The notes under the pieces are model-generated. The model was given only the letters and a program-made list of their open reading frames with translations, was not told the origin of the DNA and did not search any database. Shown here piece after piece: positions 51,901 through 61,604 of a stretch of 64,000 bases of DNA. Made by a program: the position numbers and the translations under genes. Position 1 is the stretch's first letter. Each line of letters begins with the position of its first letter. The stretch is from positions 62,001 through 126,000 of the forward strand of contig SMMW01000522.1 in the NCBI GenBank assembly GCA_004794655.1, written 5' to 3'. The stretch is from Marisa cornuarietis. Its lineage: Eukaryota > Mollusca > Gastropoda > Architaenioglossa > Ampullariidae.

Positions 51901-54900
51901 AACACAATCAAAAAGCATTCTATAATTCCTGTTATTTACATATTTCAAGCAGTAACAATTAAAATGTTAGATTGAAAGGTTGAATAGGAGGTTGATTCTC
52001 ACATGGTAATATAGTTATTTTAAATGCATATATGAACAGGTTAATGAAACAAAACTGATAAGCTATGGCGCTAGGGAAAATGTTTCCCCTTACAATCCAT
52101 ATCAATCTATCTAGTTAATATTATTCAAAGTATGTTTTAATAGAAACAACACCAACTCTGATACTTTCTTTTTTTTTCTTTTTTCTTTTTTTTTTTTTTT
52201 TGCTGTGACATTTACTTCAAACCTACCCCCTTTAATTCTTTTGTATCAGCTCTTAACTGTGATGGTGGCATAGTTTTTAGGTCTTCAGAATCTTTGGCCA
52301 AAAGAACCTGAAACAAAAATATACCCTCATCCTCGCAATCCAAGAGTAGGATAATAATGTTTCAATAATTTTTTCATGCTACGTTGGGATCCTTCACAAA
52401 TTTAGATTTTTTTTTCAATTGATAAAAATGTTATAACCATGGAAAGTGTCTACTTGTGTTTAAAATAAAGGATTAGTCATAATTATGTCAACACTTAAAT
52501 GGTAGAAACCATTTGTTCGCAAAACATACATCATATGTGCATGAAGATTTACAGGAAGTCTCAACCTGTTTGCCATTGTGTACAGCAAACAAAACCAGTT
52601 AGTTACAGTGAACACACGTTTTGTGGGGAATAGATGATACCACAGTCTGTATTAATGTTTACTATCCCTGTAAACACATTGTTCTGTAGGATAAAATAAA
52701 TAAATGTTCCTCTCTATTAAAATAAACCTCTAATTATAAATGATCATGTTGCAGCAATGAGTAAACTATCTTGTTTGGTAAAAAATTGGTGTAAAAAAAT
52801 AATGACAAGCCAATACCCTAGTAATGAGAAATGGAAAACGTCCAAAGCGAAAATGCTGTTTGACAATCAACGCCATTAGTTCTCCTGCCACAACATTATG
52901 TCCCCTGATCAGCAATACCATCAAATTCTTGACCACTTGATTCATCTGTCACAGAGAATATTTAGTGACGATTCACGTATTTAAAGCAAATAATCAAGCT
53001 GGACCTTCCATTTCTAATTTACTGACTAAGTATATCTTTGATAACAACTATAGATGAACCAAGTTCTTGGTACTCCTTACACAATACAGCATGCTCACAC
53101 TTCTTATACTTTCCTTTTTACTAGGTCTTACTTTTTTATTCAAAAATCAGTACATAAAACAGAATCCATGAAAATATTCTTTGAGGTTTTATGTCAAAAG
53201 TACAAGAAGGCTTAGCGATATGAAACAACCAATTAAAAATACTTTTGTAGCATTTTTATGCATGTATATATATATATATATTACAAATGTGTAACATACC
53301 ATGATCTATGTATTTTATAAATATGTGTTTATTTTTGCCCATTGATCACCAGGTAAAAAAAAAAAAGATAACAAAAAAGGACTGCTTAGATAAGTACTAA
53401 CCAAATCAAATCTCAGATCTCTGGATATGTCACATTCCTCCTTATCAGAAGCCATAATTTTTAAAAAGACTTCTTTGGTTGCTCCAGTCTCCATGGCTGT
53501 AATAATAATATCAGCCTCGGCCAGAGGATAACTGTCTTCCATGTCACGCTGGTCCTGCATTCACAAGAATTAAGCAACACATTGCCAAAGTACCATTTCC
53601 TTCATACACAAAAAGAGAGGTTGAAAGAATTTAGACAGATAAATAGTAATAAAGAAAACATTTTTACAAGCACACTTTCCCTATGTTATAAACAGAAAGT
53701 CTTCCAGCAGTTTCTCAATGTGATGTATTTGTCACTTAATTTTAAACTGTTTATTTTGCCAATCTCATTCTCTCTCTCTCTCTTTCTCCCCACTACTTCT
53801 ACATCAAAACCTGTGATCACTTGCAGAGGCCTCCCACCCAACATAAACACTTATTAAAACAATAAAAATGAAAATGAACATTCAGAGGCGGCTTTTGGGG
53901 GATGGCAACTGTTGCAGATGCCCCAGGCCCCATGCCTGATAGGGGCCTCGCAATAGGAGATTCTTGTAGTACGGTATATAGCCTACATTTACGGCTCTTG
54001 GTCATGCATATAACACTTGCCCAGGGCCCTGTTTGCTGCTAAGGCTGCCTCTGTGAACATTTACAACACACTATTTACTCATTAGTCAAAAAAACAAAAT
54101 CCCTGTCAAATAAGACATCAACCCCGTCTTTGACATACAATCTAATTTTTCCTCTTGTTTTATTATAGTGTCTTTCTTTTGTATTCATGTAGTGTTTCAA
54201 GTTTTTTCTTTAGATTGCGGGATAGATAAAAAAAAAAGCATAACCAATGTTTATTCTGTTACCCTTGTAAATAAAAATTTGTCGTTTCTCTCCTTCTCTC
54301 TCTCCTGCATCTGAATGACATTGTGAGGCCACTATCAGTTCAGTGCAGAGACTTTTGCTGCTAGAAAGTTGTGTTTAAATGATTGATTTTGCCTTTATAC
54401 TTTCTGTTTTGGTACTTGCATTTTATAAGCCATTATGATGGATAACCCATACAAGACTGTTATTCATCACACTGCCTCAATTAAAAAGTCCTTCTCTTTG
54501 ACACATGACCTCACAAAACTCAAATGCAGCCTGAGGCCAGATAGAAATGTGGGACTTTTGGATGGAAGAAGCCAGCAAGCAAGAACATGTTAAAACTTAC
54601 AGATATAACACAATCAAGGTTGAGTCAAACATTTATCTAGTGCAAAAAAACATCTTTTACTGAAGTACCTTGCAGTTTGATTGCCTTTTTTTAACTAGAA
54701 TCAAAGAAGTAAAGACAGCACAGCATGTTGATACAGTGATGCTGAGTGAGAATAAATCTTACTGAATTTAACCCAGGAGTGTGTATCCCACAGCACTGTT
54801 TAAATCCTTCCGAGAGCTAAAGAAAGCAGCTTCCAATATATTGGAGACTAGAAATCAGACCTGCCTTCAATCATCACCACTAATCTCTCACAGAGTACCT

Positions 54901-57900
54901 GTCTAAGTATATCTTGTTCTTTTTTATTACCGTTTTGCCACCTGTGCTGAATGTTAGAATGCAAGCTTGCAATTACATATGAACAGCTATGTTGTATGCT
55001 GACAAAAATTCTGTTTCATCCTTGTCACCGGATAGCAATTTACTCCTTGGGTGAAAAAAGAGACTTTTTAAACACAAAAACAACAACACGGTGTACTGGA
55101 GCAATCAGTGTACTGAAGCAATCAAGAATCATCAGGTTTTTAACAAATGTACTTTCCTACCTTTGTGAGAGCATTGTTGCCTTCTCTGCTACCTCTGCTG
55201 GCCATGATCGCTCTAATTCGACCTACACCCAGTGAGCGGAAGTTGTAGCTATCAAAGAAAAGATAGATTTTTTTAAGGTACAGAGGGATACATGCGAGAT
55301 AAAAATAGACTGACAAATATACATTGTGAAGTGTCAAAGAGATTATTCTCTGCTCTTGTTTTCTGCATAGAGAAATATCATCTGTTGGTAGCAGAAATGT
55401 TCATGAGATTTAACTGGTCTTCCCAAGATTGTCTGGTTATCATGTACAGAAGAAAAAAAAATTAAATGAGCACAAAAAAAGATCTTAGAAAAAGGTAGCA
55501 ATTCTATAAAATCCTGTAGAATAGAAATACTTACGACCCAGTCCCCAGCCTTTCCATCATAATCTTGTCTGCAGCATTTCCTTCTAGTCGTTTATGATAT
55601 TTTTTCCCAAAGTAGTCTTCATATAGAAGATTAAAGGCTTCTTGATGCTTTTTATACAGAGCATATTGAAGTGGACAGTAGGAATTGCTCTGGCTATGCA
55701 TGTGACTAAGCTGAAAATAAAAGCCTTTTTCTGAAAATTCAATATCTGCATAATAATTGTCTTTGCACCTCACACACACACACACACACACACACGTACA
55801 CACACACATATACATGAATCGCTGTACAAGCATGATCTTGTTAAATGCATGCTATTTGTCTGGAATTATTGATTTTAGGAGATAAACTTTGCAGGTAACA
55901 TCCTTAAACCTTTAAAACTCACTCACTCTTTCCCTCTCTCTCTCTCTCACACACACACACAATTAGCAAATATTCACAACAGACAAAACATACAGTCGTG
56001 CAGAAAAAAAGCAGTAAAAAAAATTACAAGCAATACTTTTATATTTCTTCTCAATGATTTCATTTTAAATTTATTCAAAACCAACTGGGGTACCTGTCAC
56101 TGGCTGTGGCTGACTTTTTAAAAAAAAAAGATTTTATCTTATCTTCTAATCCTTTGATGTTTCCTTTGTCCTTAAATTTGGAAGCTCTTTTTCTGGTCTT
56201 CTAATCTGCTTTTTCTATTTTCTGGTATTCAATAGACAATGAGTGTATTCTTTCAAGCTGCTCTGGAGCAAAGTGCATGAACCAATTATCTCAACAGGTA
56301 GCTGTATCCCATGAAATGTTCCAAGGAGGTCACACCACAACTTGTTTGTTATGCTGCTGGTAGCATGACTTCCAATGATGATGGTTTTTATTGTTTCTCA
56401 CGGACATAGCAACCTAAGTACCCAGAACTACCACATACAAAACTAATAATGTATAATCTGCTTTGTTTATATTTATCATAAAATTATGACAAAAAGCAAA
56501 TAGTAAAATAAAATATGAGAAATATGAGATTTCTGCTTACACAACGGACTCTCTCTGAATCTTTCAGAAGTTTTTTGAGTAGTTTTATATCATTCAAGTT
56601 GATGGCACGAAATACAAGTCGAGAATTTCCATACTTTGAAATGAAAGGCATGTGTGCTCTGAAAAATAAAGCAAATCACATCATGGGTTATTCTAGAAAA
56701 CAGCTAAACCTGAAAAAAATAACCTAACACTAAATTCAATGTATCACTACAGAAAACTTACGTTGTTTCCCATAAAGGATCTTTCTCTTGAACTTTTATA
56801 TTAGGGTTAGGATGAAGCTGAATGTCTTCCTCCTTCTTGGCCACTTTTCGCTTGCGTTTTGGTTTCCCGTCAGCTGTTCAAAGCCCCAGTTTTATTTACA
56901 TGAATAATAGAAAAAATCATCAACAGATTTGTTGCTAACAGGAAATGTTGGCTCTAAATTAATTTTTGAACCATATAAATAAATTCCAAATGCAAATGGT
57001 CAAAATATGCAGAGATAGTTGAAAAGTGTATGAAATTGCATCATAAGTTTTTAGTTTACAGATTCAATCATTAAAACTTTAAAACAGATAATAAACAACA
57101 ATGGTTTAAAGCCGCGGTTCTCAACCTGGGGGGCGCGACCCCCAAGGGGGGCGCAAGCTGCTGAAAAGGGGGCCGCAAAGGCGGTCATTTTCTCATATCT
57201 CGTATAGGTATTAGTGGCTAAGGGGGGCGCGCGGACGTACCTTTATTCGTCTGGGGGGGCGTCACAAGTAAAAGGTTGAGAAACGCTGGTTTAAAGTGTT
57301 CTGAGATACAGCTGTCTTCAGTGTTCAGTGCCAATAGCTGCATCTAACAGAGTGAAGGGGTTCATAGCTATTTACAATCACCATGACTTACACAGAAAGA
57401 CCAAGCAAAAAGCTTCAAAACTGTTTTAATACAAACTATATTCACTTTACTTGCCTTCTTCCTGGCTTCTTTTGTTCTTTCTTTCCTCTGCTTTTCTTGC
57501 TTTCTCCTGCTCCTTTTGAGAAGGTGTCTTCTTAAGTTTGGGCCTCTTTGCTACAATAATACATAAAATGTCAGTGAGTCCTCAGTACTGCTCTAATATA
57601 TTTATCACTAAGAAGTAAAGTTGTTTCATTTGTTTATCTAGTAAAACACGCGCATGAACAAGCTATTCCAATGATTATACAAGCCAAATTATATTTTAAC
57701 ACTTACTTTTAACCCTTTCTGATGAAGATCCTTTGTCTAACTTTCGTTTCTTTGAGGGTGGATGGTCAATGATAATAACCTCTTCAACTGAAAAAAAACA
57801 AAGTAAAAAATTATCTAATATAAACGGTGTCCGGTCACTTAATCCCCAGACATTTAATCCCCGTCCCTTAATCCCCTATACTTTTAATCCCTAGGCACTT

Positions 57901-60900
57901 AATCCTCAGAAACTTAATCCTCTATAAAGCATTGTGTAATGCTTTAGTCAAAGCATCAAGTGTCCGGTAACATTAGTGACAGGCGGAAATGAAATAATCA
58001 AGCAGTTATCTACTCACAATCATGAGTGAAAAAGAGAAAAGAAGAAAGAAGATGACTGAATCAACAACAACGCCTGTGGCTTGTCAAGCTGCAGTAAATG
58101 TCGACTTACTTCCATCTGTTCTAATGGCTCTACCAAGTAAGAGTACTATAAACAGGACTCTGAACAGAAATCGTGGGAGACTCAGAAACAGAGATGTCTA
58201 CGTAAGGATTGTCAGTTACACAAGGCATCTGTTTTACAGTCATGCGTCGGCACAGAGAAATGTCCAAAGAGGAAGTACGCTGCATTGGCCAGGAGAATTA
58301 GCAACATTATACAGCGATATGAGGCAACTGATTGTCTTCTGTACCTCTGATCATTAGCTTACCTGTCATATTGATTAACAACAATTACCTCACAAACAAT
58401 TAAGAACTATTTTCATATCATATTGTTGAAGAACATTGAATTTAATAGCTCACATGAATTTTAACTAATGTTATAGATGTTGAAATGACGTTGAAGTTAA
58501 GTATTATTTTAATTATCAAACTTATTGTGATGTTTATATGAAAATAATTATTTGAATTTGAATTAAATTTTTCACTGACTTCATAATTTTTATAGTGAAA
58601 ATTTCATGTTTAGGATTAAGTGTTTGGGGATTAAAAGTCTAGGGGATTAAGTGTCTGGGGATTATATGTCTGGGATTCAATATAAACATGCAAAGGCATG
58701 AGCACGCACACAAACATGCACACCAACACACACACACACACACACATGCACACATGCACAATACATATATATAGGTATGGAGGTATGAATCAATTAAAAT
58801 TATTTTGAACAAACCGAACAGTTTAAGACATGATAAAAATTATAAACCAGACTAAAAATTACCATCTTCTCCAATATCTTCCTTTGCCATGTTGCCTGAC
58901 TCTACTTCTTCTGCAATGTTCAACAGCCTCATCGTTTCTTCCTTGTCCTCATCGTTTAAAATCATGGTCCTTCCATTAGGTGATACCTCCATGGACACCT
59001 AAATGCAAAAGAAAATGAAGTCTGTAATACAATAATAGTTCAGATTAGAAAACCCTTAATTCTCATTCCATTTCTCTCTGAATTGACGTGTCTATTTGTA
59101 GTCTGTGGGGGATACATGTGCAAGTGTGCAAGTGAGCATCCATGCATGAATATGTGCATGTTTGAATATATGTTTTAGTATGTATACACACGTAATGGTG
59201 AATCTGAAATATGTGAGTAGTTTATAATGTATGTGAAACAGAGAGAGAAAGTTTGTGTGTGTGAAAAAGAAAGCATATAAAAGTGTGCATGTATTTGCAT
59301 ATGTATGTGCAAGGAGTCCTTTTGGGGGTATACATATAATAGTGCAAGTAGTGGCTTCATTGAGTGTGGGCGTGTATGATTGATATTTGTTGAGTAAGTG
59401 GCGACCATCATCAAGACATGTTTCCCACTTGGCAAATAACTAAATTCTTCTTCAACAACAATTGCTATAAACATGGTTGTCAGTCATAATGAAATCTGTG
59501 CAGTACAATGACAAAACAAAGTAAATATACAAACACTATTGCAAATGCACCTACATTATTTCAATCCTTCAAACATTATGAACTATATATGCAGGGTTAT
59601 TTAACAAATATGCAAAAACAACTATTGCTTACCAGATAGTCTGCTTAATGTACATACCTCCATCAAAATGCTAGAGGGGTCAATCACATCCACATAGGAG
59701 AGCTGATATAATTTTTCATCGTGTTCTTTATCGTCATGCATAGTTGCACAAGTATTTTTCTTATTTCTGCTTCTAGCAATCTTCTGTTTTTTGGCAAGCC
59801 AACGAATTTTTACTTCTTTGGAAGTGTTATAAACATTTCTCAACACTCTGCACAGGTAAAATCCATCTGAAAATTTAAATGTATGGCTTATTCTTTCAGT
59901 TAGTTTTCACAAAAAGGAAATGTTAATTACAAAACTTATCAAGTGATAAAATGAAAAGGTATTTTTTTTCTTTTTGCAAACAAAACATCAACAAAGCTCT
60001 TTCAAGCTTTCATCTATCTAGTTTATATGAATTATAATGTTACAATTCTTATGGAAATCTCTAACAAATATAAGCATGTGTGCACACACCCATGCATGCA
60101 AACATACACAAGCATATGTATGTGCACACACATTTTCATGCGCATGCATGCACACACACACACACACACAGCATTTCTGCATATCTGCTCAATCTAAAAA
60201 TGTCTGACTGCATGCATGTAAATGTGTATGAGAGCTTGCATACACATGTAACGCTTCAGACCATCATCTTAACCAAGAGATCAGGTTAACTTAAGCCTGG
60301 CATAAAGGACATACAGCCCTAACTTGCTCTCTTCCCCAGCTGTCACATTGTGCTTATTAGGTGTATTAGCAGATTCAAAATGACGTACTTACCTTCAGTA
60401 CTTCGCACTGATAAGTAGGCACCAGTAGAATACCAGACAGTTCTTCGCTTTGGTTTTATATTCCTAAGAGGCATGGCTCTTACTTTTGTCCCAGAGCAAG
60501 AGCGTGTAGGAGCGTTGACTGAATGATCCTTCCCAGGTGATGACACTTTTTTGGTCAAGCTCAGTTGCTTGGGTCCTTTGCCTCGTGCACTTAGAGACAC
60601 ATTTTTTGCCATCGCCAGCTGTTCTGTGCAGATCTTGGAAGGGTTTTTAGTCACTGATCTTTCCAGCCTAGACGCATTCCTTTTCTTGGATGATACCTGT
60701 GTTATCTCTTTACTGTGGAGTTCATCTTCCATGTACCTGGATGGTGTTTTCGTTAATCTCTTCAACACTGTACTGGTGCTTGTACTGATGTTGCTGCTTG
60801 ATGTCAAGGATCTTGTGGAATTCTTTCTAGTGGCACGTGTAAGTGAATTCTGCTCATTATCTGGAGGAAGTAGTGTTGTTGGCTGTCTTCGCAATGTCGC

Positions 60901-61604
60901 AATGTCCTGGGGGCTGTCTGCACTGTTTGTTTTGTTTAAGACCTGTGACCGTATCTTACTGCTCATATCTGCCTCATTTTTTGCTGACATGAAAGAGAGA
61001 CTTTTTGAGAGCCTCTGTACCTGTTAATAATAATAATAAAAAATAACATCAGTGCAGCATATTGAGACTGACTCGATCGCAGCACCCTTTAGAAAAAAAA
61101 GAAAAAAAATCTCACAAATAATGTCTCAATTCTCATGGAAAATGCCTGTTTCTGGAAGCATACTACCATCTTAATGTCTCCTTTCTCATGGAAAATGTCT
61201 GTTTCTGGAAACATACTACCATCTTAACAAATGTAAATGAAAGCACAAAAAGCAGCATCAAAGTATTGAAGCAAGACCCAATCGCTGCCACGGTGTGGTG
61301 AAAGATTAGTTCGAACGCTTGGTTTGGCACAAAACACACTTATCATCTGGAGTTAAGTCAAAGTCGTTAACACATGCAGATCCAAAGTTAAAATCAGCAA
61401 ACAATGTAGCAATGAATTAAGCTATTTTCTGATAAAGTCAAATGATTGACACCTTTGGAGTAGAAGTGAAAAGTGGTTTCTATAAACAACGGTAGTGTAA
61501 AATTGTTTTCCAATGTACAGAATAATTTGTTTTTTGTTTTGTTTTGTTTTGATTTTTGGTCTCATCAAAGATACCACAGCTGTACTTACCAGTGAGGGTA
61601 TCAT
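23634..61604 (-). CDS. Tankyrase-like poly(ADP-ribose) polymerase (ANK-WGR-PARP, PME-5 type), 50 coding exons
   Basis: Joining 50 exons by splice consensus and codon phase gives 7,602 nt and 2,533 residues, from ATG 61604 to a TAA ending at 23634. Order: basic Ser/Thr-rich N-terminus (1-200), small unnamed module (about 200-285), nuclear localisation clusters (about 335-425), ankyrin region (about 430-1990), acidic linker, WGR (about 2055-2150), PARP helical domain (about 2150-2320) and catalytic domain (about 2320-2533). The H-Y-E triad is intact (H2387, Y2422, E2515). The enzyme should transfer ADP-ribose from NAD+ to proteins and extend chains. Ankyrins would choose targets and WGR would bind nucleic acid or relay activation. 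It matches nematode PME-5, not SAM-bearing vertebrate tankyrase. The 5' end faces TBPL1 in a shared promoter interval. Function is inferred from family; most junctions are clear, with the least certain at the starts of exons 25 and 45. Confidence 0.93.
23935..25375 (-). mobile_element. Decayed LINE in the last PARP intron
   Basis: Minus-strand reading gives a LINE 3' ORF end (RRWKWLGHVCRMKLEAPPKV, then KRKHCRLKETW) at about 23990-24180. Further upstream are an RT start (LDINLGPITTTKIKEAIQ) near 24790-24850 and IWDTEETPDEW nearby. The middle of the RT is missing and stops occur. The 25100-25375 part looks like the element's 5' leader. Same strand as the host gene. Confidence 0.8.
26720..27195 (+). 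mobile_element. LINE 3'-end fragment
   Basis: Plus-strand frames read VPVLLYGYEMWAL, an ATVKRHKLVWFGHVTWPNTL block, GILEGG and VKEWTCHAVQDLL. These match the C-terminal part of a widespread LINE ORF2 type, broken by stops and frameshifts. Antisense to the PARP gene, in the intron between exons 47 and 48. Confidence 0.8.
28953..29217. repeat. Tandem duplication of about 125-135 bp in an intron
   Basis: Copies at about 28953-29075 and 29091-29217 share CCATTTATCACATATAAAAC and CATTTCAGAAGCCTCTATA, separated by a TA run. Intron between exons 44 and 45. Confidence 0.9.
29236..30990 (-). other. PARP gene exons 41-44: WGR domain and start of the helical domain
   Basis: Exons are 30990-30885, 30220-30051, 29817-29649 and 29360-29236. 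The WGR domain runs from SLPYEVLM and NLGQWGLYNFYQIQ through YVLFTRWGRIGDVGQYQ (W2106-G2107-R2108), FKKIFREKSGNKWED and the KYRLVPYSE strand. LPKSLQETVKM in exon 43 and LPFGRISRDRLLQARKLLEE in exon 44 match the first helices of the PARP autoinhibitory helical domain. In PARP1 the WGR binds DNA next to the break and relays activation. The same role here is inference, since zinc fingers are absent. Confidence 0.93.
35655..36812 (+). mobile_element. Internally deleted Ty3/gypsy-type LTR retrotransposon
   Basis: Plus-strand debris of Pol in order: RT end with FLGYLVTSKGLKIDPEKVKA (about 35710-35770), an RNase H piece (about 35900-36060), and integrase with YMATVDYLTNYWQIDRLESI and GPQFVLDNF (about 36110-36280). 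A Ser/Pro-rich tail follows (36420-36690). A GGGGGAT polypurine-like tract precedes TGTTGTATTAGGTGTTAC at 36790. A similar TGTTGTATTATACGTGTTAC stands at the left edge, near 35656, so both edges keep a few bases of LTR. Stops and deletions show it is dead. Confidence 0.85.
40115..40407. mobile_element. Short element with near-perfect 55-bp inverted repeats
   Basis: The arms 40115-40169 and 40353-40407 are inverted copies with one mismatch. They include TTCGAGTACTTACCAGATGA on the left. No ORF. It abuts the longer element at 40407-42336, and its interior (40196-40353) reappears as a direct repeat at 42165-42310. Read outward on the plus strand, the right arm contains CTGGTAAGTACT, a perfect donor-like sequence. 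Confidence 0.85.
40407..42336 (-). mobile_element. DIRS-like element remnant
   Basis: Ends are inverted: TTTCTTCTTCGTACTGTACC with TGACTATATGGAG on the left, CTCCATATAGTCA with CAGTACAAAGAAGAAA on the right. The minus-strand frame 42089-41736 contains LPTFESPFPDPLTWAVDVVS and PSWEG, which resemble the stretch after the RT/RNase H region in DIRS-type retroelements (cut-off SP.PDP...AVDALS pattern). Direct and inverted terminal modules together with 40115-40407 also fit a DIRS layout with rearranged repeats. No tyrosine recombinase is seen. The class call is inference. Confidence 0.5.
43100..43765 (+). other. Unassigned sequence in a PARP intron, possible processed pseudogene
   Basis: Broken plus-strand frames hold fragments such as DFNLVPKAWRLLIKKSAK (about 43270-43320) and a 73-codon frame at 43377-43598. 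A weak resemblance to the LVP.AW.LL pattern of ubiquitin-peptidase DUSP domains is not enough for a name. Confidence 0.25.
45304..45440 (-). repeat. Threefold repeat of a splice-acceptor segment
   Basis: Three diverged tandem copies of TTGATTTCAGTACTGGCATG (minus strand), spaced about 45-55 bp. The one nearest the exon supplies the acceptor and the first codons of PARP exon 25. The two others lie upstream in the intron. Confidence 0.85.
45864..45907. repeat. CT/CA microsatellite in an intron
   Basis: (CT)n then (CA)n, ending about 32 bp from the donor of PARP exon 23. Similar runs occur in other introns at 33531-33548 (TA), 55771-55807 (CA), 55929-55960 (CT/CA), 58724-58745 (CA) and 60151-60170 (CA). 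Confidence 0.95.
47381..47700. mobile_element. MITE related to the 40115-42336 elements
   Basis: Left end CTTTTTCTTCGAGACTTACC + AGATGACATGACCATAGGAG. The right end is its imperfect complement (CTCCTATGGGC...GTCAACTGGTACAGTCAAAGAAGAAAG). The interior has no ORF but carries an internal inverted pair around AGTTGTCTCCCTGACAGTCA. In the intron between exons 20 and 21. Confidence 0.8.
49720..49985 (+). mobile_element. Probable SINE
   Basis: Contains GAGAAGGAGATGGGCACTGC and CGCCTCACTCCCTAAACCCT, with a (TTTC)n run between them. Related landmarks (GGAGATGGACACCACCCTCA, CACCTCACTCCCCA) occur at 23835-23925. Two diverged copies of a non-coding unit with a shared core suggest a SINE family, but no A/B boxes are clear. 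Confidence 0.45.
53883..54053. mobile_element. hAT-type MITE, family 2
   Basis: 171 bp with ends CAGAGGCGGCTT and AAGGCTGCCTCTG. It is flanked by perfect 8-bp duplications TGAACATT at 53875-53882 and 54054-54061. Non-coding, in the intron between exons 10 and 11. Confidence 0.92.
57112..57288. mobile_element. hAT-type MITE, family 3
   Basis: 177 bp with ends CCGCGGTTCTCAACC and GGTTGAGAAACGCTG and a G-rich interior. Perfect 8-bp duplications GTTTAAAG at 57104-57111 and 57289-57296. The TTCTCAACC terminus is typical of widespread hAT MITEs. Confidence 0.93.
57826..58678 (+). mobile_element. MULE-like DNA element with modular inverted repeats (B)
   Basis: Perfect 9-bp target duplications AATATAAAC at 57817-57825 and 58679-58687 indicate the Mutator-like superfamily. 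The left terminal repeat (57826-57925) is an array of about six ACTTAATCCCC-type units. The right arm (58610-58678) has about four in reverse. The outermost left bases GGTGTCCGGTC resemble the end of the element at 15454-16323. It holds a short frame (58022-58357) and sits in the intron between exons 4 and 5. Confidence 0.9.
58022..58357 (+). pseudogene. Short ORF inside the MULE-like element
   Basis: 111 codons beginning with a Lys/Arg-rich stretch (MSEKEKRRKKMTE), then LLPSVLMALPSKSTINRTLN. The last part resembles the leader seen before the catalytic region in FLYWCH/MULE transposases. The frame ends without a DDE domain or zinc finger, so it is a fragment at best. A frameshifted continuation is visible to about 58348. 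Confidence 0.4.
61121..61226. repeat. 53-bp tandem duplication in the first large PARP intron
   Basis: Two copies (61121 and 61174 starts) of ATGTCTC..TTCTCATGGAA AATGYCTGTTTCTGGAARCAT. It lies between coding exons 1 and 2. Confidence 0.9.

Larger units (their letters stand above)
31325..56873 (-). other. PARP gene exons 7-40: ankyrin array and acidic linker
   Basis: Exons: 56873-56762, 56658-56541, 55710-55535, 55248-55161, 53554-53402, 52945-52817, 52307-52227, 51894-51731, 51295-51186, 49659-49550, 49224-49068, 48726-48518, 48341-48242, 47900-47776, 47197-47132, 46813-46691, 46103-45939, 45760-45641, 45322-45154, 44127-43925, 42767-42664, 39747-39629, 38923-38701, 37748-37589, 37417-37341, 37085-36932, 35412-35287, 34938-34741, 34326-34209, 33854-33749, 33478-33211, 33046-32812, 31980-31715 and 31491-31325. 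Ankyrin signatures recur throughout (GFTSLHFAI, TPLMVAAGRGHLNIV, SPLHYASAYG, TPLSVAYLKGHFGIV, GSTPLHLAAFRG, RTPLHYVFL, CTPLLYAVYN). Exon 7 adds the basic run KPKRKRKVAKK. Exon 38 holds an acidic Ser/Glu tract and exon 40 a second acidic linker leading into WGR. Confidence 0.88.
57455..61604 (-). other. PARP gene exons 1-6: N-terminus, unnamed module and NLS clusters
   Basis: Coding exons are 61604-61590, 61020-60393, 59866-59658, 58998-58863, 57787-57707 and 57550-57455. The first contributes only MIPSL and ends at a strong GTAAGT. Residues 6-200 are Ser/Thr/Lys-rich and look disordered. Residues about 200-285 alternate hydrophobics in a compact pattern (YLSVRS, GFYLCRVLRNV, VKIRWLAKK, YVDVIDPSSILME), like a small beta-barrel reader domain of Tudor/PWWP/BAH type. 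The fold is inference. PPSKKRKLDK (exon 5) and KRPKLKKTP (exon 6) are strong nuclear localisation signals. Exon 6 ends at a GC donor (GAAG/GCAAGT), the only one in the gene. Confidence 0.85.

Noticed and set aside
60551..61027. 158-codon plus-strand frame
   Set aside because: It is the complement of PARP exon 2. The opposite strand has NLS-type composition, in-phase splicing and a continuing domain structure.
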